Source: Chitinophaga pinensis
Lineage (GTDB): Bacteria; Bacteroidota; Bacteroidia; Flavobacteriales_D; Crocinitomicaceae
Length of the DNA: 41,227 nt
Reading direction: 5' to 3'
Assembly (NCBI GenBank): GCA_943327315.2
Contig: CALPWQ020000009.1
Coordinates: 1-41,227 of the forward strand
The notes under the pieces are model-generated. The model saw only the letters and a program-made list of their open reading frames with translations. It made no database searches and was not told the origin of the DNA. This document shows positions 28,594-39,319 of this stretch, piece by piece (within the stretch, counting starts at the first letter, position 1; each line of letters begins with the position of its first letter). The position numbers were made by a program, and so were the translations under genes.

Positions 28594-31500
28594 CTAAAAG
28601 AACGCGCGAATCTCCATTCCTCCGGAGTGTATCATGCGGTTGTTCTCTGATTTACGGCCATTGTATTGAAGATTTAACTGAAGGTTTTTCGAGACTGAAC
28701 GCTGGTAACCTACATTCCACGTGAAATTTACACCGGGCTTCAAGGCCTCGAGCATCTCAAATCCAAGTGCTGAATTTTGATTGCCATTGTAGTTGATACG
28801 CACCATTTTAACTCCTCCCTGTAGACTTCCCTTGTCCTGCTGGTTGTACTTAAATGTTGTGCCTATCTCAATAATTGAGGAACGTTCACCGCCCAAATCT
28901 TTCGCGTTTTGCTTGTCGGAAATCCTGCCATCTAAGGTGATGCGAAAAGCTGTCGTCGGCTGATAAATCAAACTCGGTTGAATGAAGTAATAAGCCAAGG
29001 AATAATTTCTACCTGCGGTGTAATCGGCGCGTGTGTCTTTGTTGCCCACCTGACCTTTCGACTCAATGGAAAACACCCTCTTTATGTTCCATCGGAATGA
29101 AAGTTCGTGGTAACGATTGGCCTTGGAATCAAACCCTGTAGCCAATAAAGACTTGGAAACCAAATCCTGAAACGTATATTCTGCGCTAAAAATGCTAGAT
29201 GTCCGGTTGAAGAACACGGTGTTGCGTATGTTCGAATTGGAGGCAATCAAACTGGTGTCACTGATTCCTCCAGAAAAAGGATTGAATGCACCTGCCCCAT
29301 CAAATAAACTTGTTTTTCGGTTTATACGGGCGCGCAACTGATCAGAAAAGCGCATCATCAGTTTCAATGCGCCTTTTTTCTTTGACCAAATGCGCTCTGG
29401 CCTCCAATAAATCGATTGATTGAATTCATTGGAATAGGTCTTTACGTAATTGCTGCTCGGAGTAAATACACGTATGTAACTTGCTTGATCGACATACTGT
29501 GCGATTTCAAACTCATTCAAATCTTTTATGCCATCGTTGTTGTAGTCAATCCACGTATAAATCCCTTGCCCATCATTCACCTGGATGTAGAGAAATTCCC
29601 GTTTTTGCTCAAGACCAGAGCCCACTTCATAGAAGGTATTCCAGGTCAAAGCACCTTTGAACAAACGCACCTCATAATCCACCCTTCCCAACAAGGTGTT
29701 TTCTGGGGTTTGAGGCATCAATTGGGCATCGATCACCCGAAGTTCGCGGTAACTGGCAATGATGTTGAGGGTTTGATTTTTCAACTCCGATAATCGAATC
29801 TCACCTCCTGCGGTCACTGCTTTCGCTGCATTTCTAAGGGACAAACTATCAGAGCGTTGGTCGAAACGTTCACGGTAAAAAATCTTATAGGAATTCTTGA
29901 CGGAGTCGCTGTTTGACAGGTAAAACTGATAATCAAAAAACTGGTAACTCGAAGGTTCTAACTTCACAGTGCCTCCTGAAAATTGATTCAGTTCATGGTC
30001 ATCTCGGTAACCCAATTTGAACCAACCGATGTCTTTGGATACGTCTGCTCGATGTCGAATGAACTCGTTCTTTGTTGCTGAGGTTGACGACAAATAACTC
30101 CCATCCCACTTGGCGTGAAATCCCTTTTGATTCCATTTTCCGTCGGTCGCAGCGCGCAAGCCGAAGAAATCTGAGCCAATTAAATACTGCTGACCTTCAA
30201 CGTTGATATTCCCATATGTTCGATGTTTGATGTTTCCCCCAATGGAAGTCGCAACTTGATTTCCTGAATACCGCTTGTTTCGGGTATTCCAATCACGGTC
30301 AAATTCAACAGCGCGGTATTGTTCAATTGGACTGAAATTGCGATCGAGGGTTTCAAATTCTGCTTTCGTTTCAAGCTGCCACGATTTCAAGGAATCACGA
30401 CTCAAGGGCAATGTTCCAATGATGCGTGTTCGGTTGGCGCCACTTTGGTCATTTTGCGCATCTTTTGTGGAAAATGTATTTACGTCATTGGAAGAATAGG
30501 CAAATTCCGATTCAATCCTTAAGCGGGGATTGATGCGGTACACAAATCCTGAGGTGACCATTTGTTTGCGCTTCGGAGTGATCATGACACGTGAGGGTGC
30601 ATAGTCACCTTGTGGCACCCCGTTTACAGGAGACACCCACGCATACACACGACCCAAGGCATTGAAATTACTGAAAACATAGTTCCCCTTTCCCGCCCCC
30701 ACAAAGGTGAATGTCGCACGATAAAGGGCTGAGTCTGGTTGGACAGAATACACCAAAACGGAATCGTATCCCAGTACGGTCACCATTTTGTATAAAACCT
30801 GATTGTCGATAAATCCCACCGAATCGATGCTGTTGGTTCGCGCCAAATCAAGACTGTCGCCTATGCTCGACAACAACAATTTTTCTTGAGTACTCAACTC
30901 TTGCTGAAGGGTTTGATTTTTTGCGTCTTGCTCTGAGTAAGCATTCAACCAAAAGTCAAATTTTTTCGAAGCGTAGGTGGTTGATGTCTGCACTAGAGAT
31001 CGCGCATAGTTTTGATCGGAGTATTGAAATTCGACCACAATGCGAGAATCCTTGGTGATGAGATTCCGCGAAGTGAACACCAATTCCGAAGAATTGTAAT
31101 TGATCACATAATCGAATTCCTGACCACGTTCGAGCAGCTTGCCATCAATAAAAACCCGTTCAGTTCCCGATAGCACAATGATAAACGGCTCATTTTCATT
31201 TCCCTTCAATCGATAGGGTCCCTGATTTCCTTCTACCCCCTGTATAATTTGTCGGGCAAATTTCCCCTTGGAAAGTGCGCCACTGACTTGTGAACGCCAC
31301 ACCTTGGCAGTGTCTGTTGTCCAACGGTAATTGATGGTAAGTCCTTGGGCCCTTTTTTTATAGGTCATAAAATAACCCGTTGGACGATTGAGCCAAAAAT
31401 CACCTGCTACAATCTTAAGTCTGTCATTATAAATCTGAATAAACACCTGATCAAATTCTCTCAATTTGTTTGTGTTTCCATCGGGCTGAATGGGAAGATT

Positions 31501-32040
31501 GTCATCCGACACCGATGCGAGCAGCTTTAGATTTGGGGCAATGTCACCTGAAAGTTCAAGATTCAAGGTTGAATTCACCCCTAGGTCTTGGTTGTTTCCA
31601 AACGACACCCCGCGCGAGATACTTCCAGACTTGGTGAGTCCAGATCCTCCAAAAATATCCTGTACGCTGACTTCGTTTTGGAGCATAAACAATTCGCGAT
31701 CGCCCTTGGTCTCCGCATAAATCAAGGAGGTATCGCGACGAAAATACGTCTTCGATAAATCCATTGGAAGTACACGGTAACGAAGCGTGATGGAATCGGA
31801 ACAAGGTTCAATCAGGTAAAAACGTGATGCGCCATGGTCCAAGTGATAGCTTACAGAAGATAGTTTTTCTTGGCCACAATACACCTCAAAAGACGATGGA
31901 TATATGGAGAGTGTATCCAAACGAATGGTGTCCTTTGGCGAAAGAATAAACTTTTCACGCAACGATGTAGCTTGTCCCAATGCCAGTTGAGTTACAACAG
32001 CAAAGAAAAAAAACACCAGTTGACCTTTTTTGAAAGACAT
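28594..32040 (-). CDS. Large outer-membrane beta-barrel protein with SprA-like N-terminal signature
   Basis: SGSISRGVSFGNNQDLGVNSTLNLELSGDIAPNLKLLASVSDDNLPIQPDGNTNKLREFDQVFIQIYN; signal peptide MSFKKGQLVFFFFAVVTQLALGQ; amphipathic barrel-like C-terminal half. Confidence 0.65.
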   Translation of the reverse strand: MSFKKGQLVFFFFAVVTQLALGQATSLREKFILSPKDTIRLDTLSIYPSSFEVYCGQEKLSSVSYHLDHGASRFYLIEPCSDSITLRYRVLPMDLSKTYFRRDTSLIYAETKGDRELFMLQNEVSVQDIFGGSGLTKSGSISRGVSFGNNQDLGVNSTLNLELSGDIAPNLKLLASVSDDNLPIQPDGNTNKLREFDQVFIQIYNDRLKIVAGDFWLNRPTGYFMTYKKRAQGLTINYRWTTDTAKVWRSQVSGALSKGKFARQIIQGVEGNQGPYRLKGNENEPFIIVLSGTERVFIDGKLLERGQEFDYVINYNSSELVFTSRNLITKDSRIVVEFQYSDQNYARSLVQTSTTYASKKFDFWLNAYSEQDAKNQTLQQELSTQEKLLLSSIGDSLDLARTNSIDSVGFIDNQVLYKMVTVLGYDSVLVYSVQPDSALYRATFTFVGAGKGNYVFSNFNALGRVYAWVSPVNGVPQGDYAPSRVMITPKRKQMVTSGFVYRINPRLRIESEFAYSSNDVNTFSTKDAQNDQSGANRTRIIGTLPLSRDSLKSWQLETKAEFETLDRNFSPIEQYRAVEFDRDWNTRNKRYSGNQVATSIGGNIKHRTYGNINVEGQQYLIGSDFFGLRAATDGKWNQKGFHAKWDGSYLSSTSATKNEFIRHRADVSKDIGWFKLGYRDDHELNQFSGGTVKLEPSSYQFFDYQFYLSNSDSVKNSYKIFYRERFDQRSDSLSLRNAAKAVTAGGEIRLSELKNQTLNIIASYRELRVIDAQLMPQTPENTLLGRVDYEVRLFKGALTWNTFYEVGSGLEQKREFLYIQVNDGQGIYTWIDYNNDGIKDLNEFEIAQYVDQASYIRVFTPSSNYVKTYSNEFNQSIYWRPERIWSKKKGALKLMMRFSDQLRARINRKTSLFDGAGAFNPFSGGISDTSLIASNSNIRNTVFFNRTSSIFSAEYTFQDLVSKSLLATGFDSKANRYHELSFRWNIKRVFSIESKGQVGNKDTRADYTAGRNYSLAYYFIQPSLIYQPTTAFRITLDGRISDKQNAKDLGGERSSIIEIGTTFKYNQQDKGSLQGGVKMVRINYNGNQNSALGFEMLEALKPGVNFTWNVGYQRSVSKNLQLNLQYNGRKSENNRMIHSGGMEIRAFF

Positions 32041-32201
32041 TCGCACGAATGTACAACGATGAACCAATAAAAATCGTCTATACAACGAGTTTTTATCAGC
32101 AAATAGATGGTGATTTTCCCTACATTGCTTTGGCTGTTAAAAAAAGTTAAGCCCCAACGAGACACGGAACGGGGTGCTTACATTCGTCAAAAACTTGTCA
32201 A

Positions 32202-33857
32202 TTGAGAAAAATTCGAGTCAATCTTATCATCTTGTCTGTGGTCATCGCCTTATTGGCTTTGCTCATTATACAAGCTTTTCAGACAGCTCAGTTGTACGAC
32301 AGAAAGTCAAACCAATTCTCACTAAACCTTTCCTCTTCCCTTGAGCGTATAGCCATCCGACATGAAAAGGCCGAGGACATCCGCCGCTACATGCACATTG
32401 TCAATCGCGATTTTAGTGGACAATACAAGAATATCCTAAAGGAAGAATTTCAATCCCTATTGAGTACCCAAGAATCGATCTCCATTCGTGACACCTCTAT
32501 TTTTGAGCGGGGCGAATTGCAACATTACTTGGTCATTAAAGGGAAAGCATACGATTCCATTTCTGGGGTGACGACCGAACAAAGAGTTCTTGCGCGCGAT
32601 GTCCGTCAATTGCGCGATTTGTTTGATAAGCAGCGCAAGCAAATACCTACCAACGATTCCTTGAAAATAGCCATTCAGTTGGACCAACGCGTGCTTCAAC
32701 AGGTCTTTAAAAAGGCGAAGTTCTTTAACGACATGATGGTCGAAGCATTTCGAAACAATGTGTACGAGGTGGCCTCAAAACGGGTGGATCCAGCATTTTT
32801 GGATTCGGTCATTCGCACCGAAATTGACAATGATGACCTCCCCAAAACTTATAAATTCATGGTGGCGGATGAATTCGGAGAACCCATTAAATTCGCTCAT
32901 GCACCCGAAACATATAGCACCAAACTCGACACCTTAAAAACCGGAAAAACAGTCCTCTTTCCAAGCAATATTTTGGACGATGACCTTTACTTACACGTTT
33001 GGTTTCCCGAGAAAAACGCGTTCCTTTTCACTGAGATGTGGGGCCCCTTGATGATCAGTTTGACCCTGATGATCCTTATCGTTGTGGCGCTGATGTTCAT
33101 GTTTAAAACCATTTTGATGCAGAATAAACTGTCAGAGATGAAAAACGACTTCATTTCCAACATGACCCATGAATTTAAAACGCCCATTTCGACCATTTCT
33201 TTGGCCTGTGAAGCCATGGAAGATAGCGATATGGTGGGAGGAAGCGCGGCAGACATGAAGCCCTACATCCGCATGATCAATGAAGAAAATAAGCGTCTAG
33301 GGGTGTTGGTCGAGCGAATTCTTCAAAGTGCAGTGACTGAAAAGGGCCAACTTAAATTAAATAAAGAATCCATTATTCTTCAAGAGCTTATTCATGATGT
33401 GGCTCAAAATGCCTCATTGCGCGTCCAAAATAGTGGGGGAAAAATCGAGTTGGAGCTGCCTTCAGAACTGATTACCATTGATGCGGATAAAATGCATTTA
33501 ACGAACCTCATTAGCAATCTAGTTGACAACGCCATAAAATACAGTGAAAGCAAACCCCAGGTGCACATAAAACTCACTCAGGAAAATAAGAACGTGTTCT
33601 TGAGCGTTAAGGACACCGGAGTTGGGATTAGAAAAGAACACATCTCCAAAATCTTTGATAAACTTTTTCGTGTTCCAACCGGTAACCTTCACAATGTCAA
33701 AGGATTTGGCCTTGGCTTAAGTTATGTTAAAGCCATTGCTGATTTACACGGATGGTCCATCAACGTTAAAAGTAAATTTGGAGAAGGATCAGAATTCACC
33801 CTTACAATTCAACAAACTCATGACAAAAAAGACAAAAATACTACTTGCCGAAGATGA
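32202..33857 (+). CDS. Sensor histidine kinase
   Basis: SNMTHEFKTPISTISLACEAM (H box), NLISNLVDNAIKYSE (N box), DTGVGI, GFGLGLSYV; N-terminal TM; TTG start. Confidence 0.95.
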   Translation: MRKIRVNLIILSVVIALLALLIIQAFQTAQLYDRKSNQFSLNLSSSLERIAIRHEKAEDIRRYMHIVNRDFSGQYKNILKEEFQSLLSTQESISIRDTSIFERGELQHYLVIKGKAYDSISGVTTEQRVLARDVRQLRDLFDKQRKQIPTNDSLKIAIQLDQRVLQQVFKKAKFFNDMMVEAFRNNVYEVASKRVDPAFLDSVIRTEIDNDDLPKTYKFMVADEFGEPIKFAHAPETYSTKLDTLKTGKTVLFPSNILDDDLYLHVWFPEKNAFLFTEMWGPLMISLTLMILIVVALMFMFKTILMQNKLSEMKNDFISNMTHEFKTPISTISLACEAMEDSDMVGGSAADMKPYIRMINEENKRLGVLVERILQSAVTEKGQLKLNKESIILQELIHDVAQNASLRVQNSGGKIELELPSELITIDADKMHLTNLISNLVDNAIKYSESKPQVHIKLTQENKNVFLSVKDTGVGIRKEHISKIFDKLFRVPTGNLHNVKGFGLGLSYVKAIADLHGWSINVKSKFGEGSEFTLTIQQTHDKKDKNTTCRR

Positions 33858-34509
33858 TGAAAATCTTGGGCGTTTGCTGCACACCTTTTTAGTGAATAAA
33901 GGGTTTGATGCCGTGTTGGCTGAGAATGGAAAAATTGCATTCCGATATTTTGGCGATGGGGGCATAGATTTCTGCATTTTTGATGTCATGATGCCAGAGA
34001 TGGACGGCTTTACCTTGGCTAAGGAGATCCGTGAAACAGATAAAAAAGTGCCCATCCTTTTTCTGACGGCAAAATCAATGAAAGAGGACAAGCTCGAAGG
34101 ATTCAACCTAGGCGCAGATGATTACCTCACCAAACCCTTTTCCATGGAGGAGCTCTTGGCACGCATCACGGCAATCTTGCGTAGAATAGAACCGAATACC
34201 CATGCTGAAAGTGAACTCTTGACGATTGGAACAATCCAATATGATCCAGAATCACGCGTGCTGCACTTGAACGAAGGGTCAAAAAAGCTTACCACAAAGG
34301 AGAATGAACTGTTGCATCTTTTGGTGAAAAATGAAAATGAAATTCTCGATCGCAACGCCACGCTGCGGTTGATTTGGGGAGACGACAATTACTTCAACGG
34401 ACGAAGCATGGATGTGTACATCGCTAAACTTCGCAAGTTGCTGAAGGAGGATCCTGCCATCGAAATCATGAATGTACACGGCAAAGGATTTAAGCTTGTG
34501 GTGAAATAA
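33820..34509 (+). CDS. OmpR-family response regulator
   Basis: KILLAEDDENLGRLLHTFL, FDVMMPEMDGFTLA, C-terminal winged helix NGRSMDVYIAKLRKLLKEDPAIEIMNVHGKGFKLVV. Start overlaps the kinase 3' end. Confidence 0.95.
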   Translation: MTKKTKILLAEDDENLGRLLHTFLVNKGFDAVLAENGKIAFRYFGDGGIDFCIFDVMMPEMDGFTLAKEIRETDKKVPILFLTAKSMKEDKLEGFNLGADDYLTKPFSMEELLARITAILRRIEPNTHAESELLTIGTIQYDPESRVLHLNEGSKKLTTKENELLHLLVKNENEILDRNATLRLIWGDDNYFNGRSMDVYIAKLRKLLKEDPAIEIMNVHGKGFKLVVK

Positions 34510-34529
34510 GCAACACCCATCACCTTACA

Positions 34530-35309
34530 GTGCGTGCTGTTGTCACCAACTTTAACTACCTTTACACCGTTTTTGTCAAGGTGAAGAATAGCATCAAATA
34601 TATACTGCAACGCATGATGGGTTTCCAAACCTACCTGTATGTGTTTGCGTTGGTAAAAATTCGCACTTTGAAATCCGACGCCAAAGAAAAAGATTTCTTT
34701 CACTTTTTGTCTCTACTGAAGGACGGGGCAGGGGATGTCTTGGACATTGGAGCGAACATCGGAATTATGACCGTTCATCTATCCAAAAAACTCCCTAACA
34801 CGACTGTTCATGCCATTGAGCCCATCCCTGATAACATTTCAGTCTTGAAGCGAATCATTCATCATTTTGGCCTAAACAAAATCAAAGTGTACGAAACAGC
34901 TGTTGGCGAGGAGGAAGGCAGCGTGAGGATGATTTTGCCTCACCAAGGAAAAACGCGGATGCAGGGACTGAGCCATGTCAAGCATGAATCCATCACCGAA
35001 TGGAACGACGGAGAGGAGTACCAAGTGCCACTTACAACACTCGATCAACTCATCAACGGTCAAGCCATCCAAGGCATTAAAATCGATGTCGAGAATTTCG
35101 AATATTTTGCACTCAAAGGGGGTGCTCGTGTGATTGAATCAAATCACCCAATCATCTACACCGAACTTTGGAACAACGACAACCGCACACGCTGCATGGA
35201 GTTGCTGAAATCATTCAATTACTCCCCTTTCGTCGTTGTGAAAGATGAATTAATTCCTTTTCAATCATCCGTGCATGCGAATCAGAATTTCATCTTTCTG
35301 CCCAATTAA
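34530..35309 (+). CDS. FkbM-family methyltransferase
   Basis: GAGDVLDIGANIGIMTVHLSKKLPNTTVHAIEPIPDN ... QGIKIDVENFEYFALKGGARVI. Confidence 0.85.
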   Translation: MRAVVTNFNYLYTVFVKVKNSIKYILQRMMGFQTYLYVFALVKIRTLKSDAKEKDFFHFLSLLKDGAGDVLDIGANIGIMTVHLSKKLPNTTVHAIEPIPDNISVLKRIIHHFGLNKIKVYETAVGEEEGSVRMILPHQGKTRMQGLSHVKHESITEWNDGEEYQVPLTTLDQLINGQAIQGIKIDVENFEYFALKGGARVIESNHPIIYTELWNNDNRTRCMELLKSFNYSPFVVVKDELIPFQSSVHANQNFIFLPN

Positions 35310-35336
35310 TCTTACATTGTTGCGTTATTTCTGCGC

Positions 35337-36767
35337 ATGAAAAGGAAACTCCTTATTGACCTTCTGATCATCCTCTTACTGAATGTCTTGGTAAAACCAA
35401 TGGCCATATTCGGTATCGACGCGGCAGTGCAAAACCGCTTGGGGTCAGATACCTATGGCCTCTACTTCTCCTTGTTGAATCTATCCTACCTCTTCACTAT
35501 TGCGATGGACCTTGGAATCAACAATTACACCACGCGAAATGTCGCCCAATATCCTCACATTATCCCTTCCTATTTCGGTAAAATCTTTGGATTAAGGCTC
35601 ATACTATTCTTGATTTACACGCTTATTACCTTGGTCTTTGGCTTAGTGATTGGGTACCGCGACGGGGCAATATACATACTTGGTATCTTAATTTTTAATC
35701 AGTTTTTAAATTCACTCATCCTTTACGTCCGAAGTCACCTCGGCGGACTACATCTTTTTCGAACGGATGCCCTGATCTCAGTGCTGGACAAGTTCCTTTT
35801 GATTGTCATTTGTGGCTATTTGCTACTCACCACATCCGATTATTTTTTTAAAATTGAATGGCTCATTTGGTCCCAAACGGTTGCTTATGCCATTACGCTT
35901 GTCGTCGCACTTTCCTTGCTTATCAAACGAATAGGCTTGCCTAAATTGAAATTTAAATGGGTGTTTTCTTATGCCATCCTTCGACAAAGCCTTCCATTTG
36001 CCTTACTCGCCTTACTGATGGTGTTTTATACCCGAACAGACTCCATCATGTTGGAGCGAATTCACGAACATGGCGCTTATGAGGCAGGAATCTATGCCAA
36101 AGGATTTCGATTGCTCGACACGCTCTACATGTTCGGGATGCTCTTTGCCACGCTTCTTTTGCCCGTGTTTTCGCGCATGATCAAGGAAAAATCGGAGGAC
36201 ATAAGTTTCCTGCTCGAAAGTGCACGAGATCTATTGATGGGTGGGGGCATTGTCATTGCGTTCATTGCAGCGCACCTAGCAACGCTTGTCCTTAGCTGGA
36301 TTTACACTGCGGACATCCGCGAAGCGGCTCCCTCATTTACGCTTCTGATGTGGAGCTTCGTCGCGATGACGGTTACCTTGGTGTACGGGACTTTACTTAC
36401 CGCCAAGGGTGATTTGCGGTTTTTAAATATCAGTTCAGCCATTGGAATTGCAATCAATATCGGATTAAACTACCTATTCATTCCAAAATATGGCGCTATT
36501 GGGGCGGCATGTTCAACCCTGGTGACACAATCCTTCGTGGCAATTTGTCAAATTGTGCGGGTTCATCAGTCAATTTCTCCAATTCAACCCCTCAGAACCG
36601 TGATAAGATATGCTGCACTTGTGCTCGGTATGTTTCTCATGGATCTCTTTCTGCCCGAGAAAAGTTGGGTTTTCTTCCTCGAGTGTTTTGCCGGATTGAT
36701 CTTTTTGTTTGCTTTCCGATTGATCGATATTCCACGCATACGTCTTGCATTTAGTGAAAAAAAATAA
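35337..36767 (+). CDS. Polysaccharide flippase (Wzx/MATE-like)
   Basis: Multi-TM protein, FYTRTDSIMLERIHEHGAYEAGIYAKGFRLLD, GAIGAACSTLVTQ. Confidence 0.85.
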   Translation: MKRKLLIDLLIILLLNVLVKPMAIFGIDAAVQNRLGSDTYGLYFSLLNLSYLFTIAMDLGINNYTTRNVAQYPHIIPSYFGKIFGLRLILFLIYTLITLVFGLVIGYRDGAIYILGILIFNQFLNSLILYVRSHLGGLHLFRTDALISVLDKFLLIVICGYLLLTTSDYFFKIEWLIWSQTVAYAITLVVALSLLIKRIGLPKLKFKWVFSYAILRQSLPFALLALLMVFYTRTDSIMLERIHEHGAYEAGIYAKGFRLLDTLYMFGMLFATLLLPVFSRMIKEKSEDISFLLESARDLLMGGGIVIAFIAAHLATLVLSWIYTADIREAAPSFTLLMWSFVAMTVTLVYGTLLTAKGDLRFLNISSAIGIAINIGLNYLFIPKYGAIGAACSTLVTQSFVAICQIVRVHQSISPIQPLRTVIRYAALVLGMFLMDLFLPEKSWVFFLECFAGLIFLFAFRLIDIPRIRLAFSEKK

Positions 36768-36855
36768 ATCATGCGCTTGTTCTTAAAATAAAAGTGCTTG
36801 ATTTGAGTTAAATGCACGACTTGAAAAAGGAATATACTAACTTCGCCAATCTAAA

Positions 36856-37860
36856 TTGAAAAGCATGAGCGACACTGGCAGTGAACTCGATAAAGAAAGA
36901 CAAAACCTGTTGGTCTTTATCTGGAAAAAACGCAAGATTTTAATGATAACTTCAGGAATCGTGATGGTATGTTCAATCATCGTTTCCTTGCTCCTCACGC
37001 CAGTTTTCCGATCGACAGCTGTTGTTTTTCCCGCGGCAACCAGCACGGTATCCTTTTCTGAACAACGCAATGCCAAAGCTGCGTCGATGGATTTTGGAGA
37101 GGAGGAACAGGCTGAACAACTTGTGCAAATTTTACAATCCTCTCGAATTCGTGACAAAATAGTGGAGCAATTCGACTTGATGAACCATTACAACATTTCG
37201 CCAAGTGATCCGAATAAGCATTTCAAATTGGTGGAAAAATACAACGACCACTTCTTGTTTGTTCGCACGCGCTATGGATCGATTCAAATTGATGTTCTTG
37301 ACCGCGAGCCACAACTTGCTGCAGACATGGCAAATAAAATTGTAGACCTCATCGATACCGTTAAAAATGAAATGGTCCGCGAGCGTACCTTGCCTGCTTA
37401 TGAAATCAACAAACGGAAGAAGGAGCAGATGGAACTGGATCGCGAATTAGTATTGGCGAAATTGGATTCATTGGCTGAACTCGGTGTCGTTTCGTTGGAA
37501 GGGCGCACAAATCTGTTTCAGGCCTATGTCGATTCGAAAAGTGCACAGGAAAAAGCAGAAATCAAGAAAACCATTGACATCAACCTGAAACACGGATCAC
37601 TGTTCGACGGATTGGAGTTTATCCGAAACGAAAAAATCATGAAACTGGAGGAGTTCATGGTGTCGTATGAGCAAGCAGAATCCGATGCAAACACGGCCTT
37701 TAATCACAAGTTCATCGTTGAACGCGCTGTGGTTGCGGATAAAAAAGACAAACCGAAACGCATGATCATCGTATTGTTGGCGACCATTGGATCGTTCGTT
37801 TTCATGGTCTTTGCCTTGCTGATCAACGAGCGGATCAAAGAGTTGAAGAAACTGGGATAA
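36856..37860 (+). CDS. Wzz/chain-length-determinant-like protein
   Basis: N- and C-terminal TM helices, VFRSTAVVFPAATSTVSF periplasmic start, coiled-coil middle. Confidence 0.75.
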   Translation: MKSMSDTGSELDKERQNLLVFIWKKRKILMITSGIVMVCSIIVSLLLTPVFRSTAVVFPAATSTVSFSEQRNAKAASMDFGEEEQAEQLVQILQSSRIRDKIVEQFDLMNHYNISPSDPNKHFKLVEKYNDHFLFVRTRYGSIQIDVLDREPQLAADMANKIVDLIDTVKNEMVRERTLPAYEINKRKKEQMELDRELVLAKLDSLAELGVVSLEGRTNLFQAYVDSKSAQEKAEIKKTIDINLKHGSLFDGLEFIRNEKIMKLEEFMVSYEQAESDANTAFNHKFIVERAVVADKKDKPKRMIIVLLATIGSFVFMVFALLINERIKELKKLG

Positions 37861-37861
37861 G

Positions 37862-39304
37862 GTGGAATTCGCGCGCCGTAATCTCGGTTTACTGTTGGCT
37901 GGCGTCGCCTATGCGATCCTTTCCTGTTATTTCATTTGGCAGGATAAAATCTGGTATACCCTTTTTCCTTTCGCGCTGATTGCCGTTTATTATGCCATCT
38001 ATCGCACGGAATGGGCATTTCTGAGCTTGGCACTCTTCACTCCCTTATCCATCAACATTGAAGAGTACTCGCAAAGTTTTGGTCTCTTCATTCCAACAGA
38101 ACCTCTGCTCTTCGGTTTTATGCTGCTGGTCATCCTGATGCAAATACAGCGGCCCTTCATTCCAAAAGAGGTATGGAAACACCCCATCATTTGGGCGATA
38201 TCGTTCTATATCTTCTGGGTTTTCATCACTTCAATCACGAGCTCAAACCCAGTAGCCAGTTTAAAGTTTCTTTTGGCGCGACTGTGGTTTTTAATCCCGA
38301 CGCTCCTGTTGGGCACCTATGTGTTTCGAGAAAAAGTCAATATCACACGATTCTTCTGGCTATTTTCCATAGGAATGATTATCGCCATCACCTATACGCT
38401 TATTGTCCATGCGAGCTATCGCTTTGGGGAAAAAGAAAGCCATTGGGTGATGTGGCCATTTTTTAAGGACCATACCATCTACGGAGCCATCGTTGCCCTT
38501 GTGATTCCGCTCATTTTCGGACTTTATTTCTCAAAGAAACATACACCGCTCATTCAAGCCACCTTGCTGACTTTTATGGGAATTTCCTTACTCGGGCTGT
38601 ATTTTTCTTACACGCGTGCCGCGTGGTTAAGCATCATCGCCGCATTAGGCGTATGGGCGCTGATTCGCTTCAAAATTAAATTTAGCCTCCTTGCGGTAGT
38701 AACCGTTGTGGCAGGATCCATCCTCTTTTTTTCCTGGGATTCCATACAAATGGAACTCGAACGCAACAAGTCAGAGCATACGACCGAGGAGTTTGGTGAA
38801 CGCTTGCAAAGTGCAACCAATGTGTCGTCCGATGCCTCAAACCTAGAGCGATTGAACCGCTGGTCCTGTGCCATTTCCATGTTTGAGGAGCGACCGATAT
38901 TTGGCTTCGGTCCCGGCACCTATGCCTTTGAATATGCGCGTTTTCAGGAGCCAGAGAACTTGACCATTATTTCGACCAATTTCGGAAACCTTGGAAATGC
39001 CCACAGCGAATTTTTAGGCCCCTTGGCAGAAATGGGCTTGATCGGATTACTCTCGATCTGCCTTATTATTGCAGCGATTTTCTACAAAGCGATTACACTC
39101 TACATCCGTTGGCCTTCCGAAGACAAAGAAATTCGAATTCTATTGATGGCAATGATTCTTTCCTTGACGACTTATTTTGTGCACGGGGTCTTGAACAATT
39201 TCCTAGACACCGACAAAGCCGCTGTGCCTATTTGGGCAATGTGTGCGATGGTAATTGCATTGGAGATCTCACTAGAAAGCAAGTCCAACGAAGTAAAGTC
39301 GTAA
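37862..39304 (+). CDS. O-antigen ligase / polymerase-like membrane protein
   Basis: Multi-TM with SYTRAAWLSIIAALGVWAL and PIFGFGPGTYAFEY ... NAHSEFLGPLAEMGLIG; GTG start. Confidence 0.85.
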   Translation: MEFARRNLGLLLAGVAYAILSCYFIWQDKIWYTLFPFALIAVYYAIYRTEWAFLSLALFTPLSINIEEYSQSFGLFIPTEPLLFGFMLLVILMQIQRPFIPKEVWKHPIIWAISFYIFWVFITSITSSNPVASLKFLLARLWFLIPTLLLGTYVFREKVNITRFFWLFSIGMIIAITYTLIVHASYRFGEKESHWVMWPFFKDHTIYGAIVALVIPLIFGLYFSKKHTPLIQATLLTFMGISLLGLYFSYTRAAWLSIIAALGVWALIRFKIKFSLLAVVTVVAGSILFFSWDSIQMELERNKSEHTTEEFGERLQSATNVSSDASNLERLNRWSCAISMFEERPIFGFGPGTYAFEYARFQEPENLTIISTNFGNLGNAHSEFLGPLAEMGLIGLLSICLIIAAIFYKAITLYIRWPSEDKEIRILLMAMILSLTTYFVHGVLNNFLDTDKAAVPIWAMCAMVIALEISLESKSNEVKS

Positions 39305-39319
39305 TAATCCAACCGGCAA

